Assembly: GCA_025352085.1 (NCBI GenBank)
Contig: JANXUA010000153.1
Coordinates: forward strand, 1-43,456
Origin: Caulobacteraceae bacterium
GTDB taxonomy: Bacteria; Pseudomonadota; Alphaproteobacteria; Caulobacterales; Caulobacteraceae
Length of the DNA: 43,456 bases
Direction: 5' to 3'
Shown: positions 43,375 through 43,456 of the stretch, in pieces
How the letters are laid out: each line of letters opens with the position of its first letter
How positions within the stretch are numbered: the first letter of the stretch is position 1
Notes under the pieces: model-generated
What the model was told of the DNA's origin: nothing
What the model saw: only the letters and a program-made list of their open reading frames with translations
The model's database searches: none
Made by a program: the position numbers and the translations under genes

Positions 43375-43456
43375 ATGACCCCCGACGACCTGATGTTCAA
43401 GCCCGGCCTGATGAAGGGGGAACGCATTCTGATCACCGGCGGCGGCACGGGCCTGG
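43375..43456 (+). CDS. Short-chain dehydrogenase/reductase, 5' part only
   Basis: The first 27 codons of a gene cut by the window end. The sequence MFKPGLMKGERILITGGGTGL shows the start of a Rossmann fold with the T-G-G-G-T-G-L form of the TGxxxGxG motif, as in SDR enzymes such as 2,4-dienoyl-CoA reductases. AAGGA at 43363-43367 precedes the ATG at 43375; a second in-frame ATG at 43393 could be used instead. The substrate and full length cannot be judged. Confidence 0.78.
   Translation, partial: MTPDDLMFKPGLMKGERILITGGGTGL

Noticed and set aside
43375-43456. Reading the terminal SDR as the missing LvaD of the Lva-like module
   Set aside because: It lies 26 kb away, follows a DUF72 gene, and its N-terminus is more like dienoyl-CoA reductase-type SDRs; there is no support for a link.

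Overview
The window is chromosomal DNA from a GC-rich alphaproteobacterium, most likely of the Caulobacterales (Caulobacter/Phenylobacterium type). This is judged from gene content and order: an F0 operon in the order atpI-atpB-atpE-b'-b apart from F1, a three-gene proton transhydrogenase headed by an aa3-oxidase subunit IV gene, a COQ9 protein, a PEPxxW-type C-terminal sorting protein, and a phosphotransferase/DUF6285/acyl-CoA dehydrogenase cluster. No rRNA, tRNA, CRISPR, transposase, integrase or phage gene was found. The assignment is inference from content, not a sequence search.

Layout. 1-3.8 kb: a small conserved-looking protein, a two-ACT-domain protein, a secreted unknown and a GMC oxidoreductase. 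4.0-6.5 kb (minus): the F0 ATP synthase operon. 6.7-9.6 kb (minus): an SRAP DNA-protein-crosslink repair protein, an exported cyclophilin and a two-gene ABC-2 exporter. 10.0-12.1 kb (plus): LemA lipoprotein and two TPM-domain proteins. 12.2-14.3 kb: pabB-pabC for p-aminobenzoate. 14.4-17.7 kb: kinase, DUF6285, acyl-CoA dehydrogenase and cupin in one tight operon that looks like the lvaABC 4-hydroxyacyl-CoA module. 17.8-18.3 kb: a small secreted protein and a LysR gene remnant. 18.3-21.7 kb (minus): a caspase-like/Sel1-repeat protein translationally coupled to an SH3-domain protein. 21.9-22.7 kb: the PEPxxW-type surface protein. 22.7-27.3 kb (minus): a valine catabolic operon (mmsA, acyl-CoA dehydrogenase, 3-hydroxyisobutyryl-CoA hydrolase, enoyl-CoA hydratase) with a divergent LysR regulator; beyond that regulator lies a 36-bp relic of a second mmsA start.

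28.6-31.2 kb: purE-purK, a convergent COQ9 gene and rpsU. 31.2-35.6 kb (minus): aa3-oxidase subunit IV, pntAA, pntAB, an unrecognised three-helix membrane protein, pntB and an alpha/beta hydrolase, in that transcriptional order. 35.7-42.4 kb (minus): a tripartite RND efflux operon (outer membrane factor, adaptor, pump) ending in a second alpha/beta hydrolase. 42.6-43.5 kb (plus): a DUF72 protein and the first 27 codons of a short-chain dehydrogenase cut by the window end.

The functional themes are membrane bioenergetics (ATP synthase, transhydrogenase, oxidase subunit), short-chain acyl-CoA catabolism (valine operon and the Lva-like operon) and envelope functions (efflux, LemA/TPM, cyclophilin, surface protein). 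The most unusual observations are: an AT-richer membrane-protein gene wedged between pntAB and pntB by 4-base overlaps at both ends; the lvaABC-like module carrying an extra cupin; the caspase-Sel1/SH3 pair; and the duplicated mmsA start on the far side of its LysR regulator.
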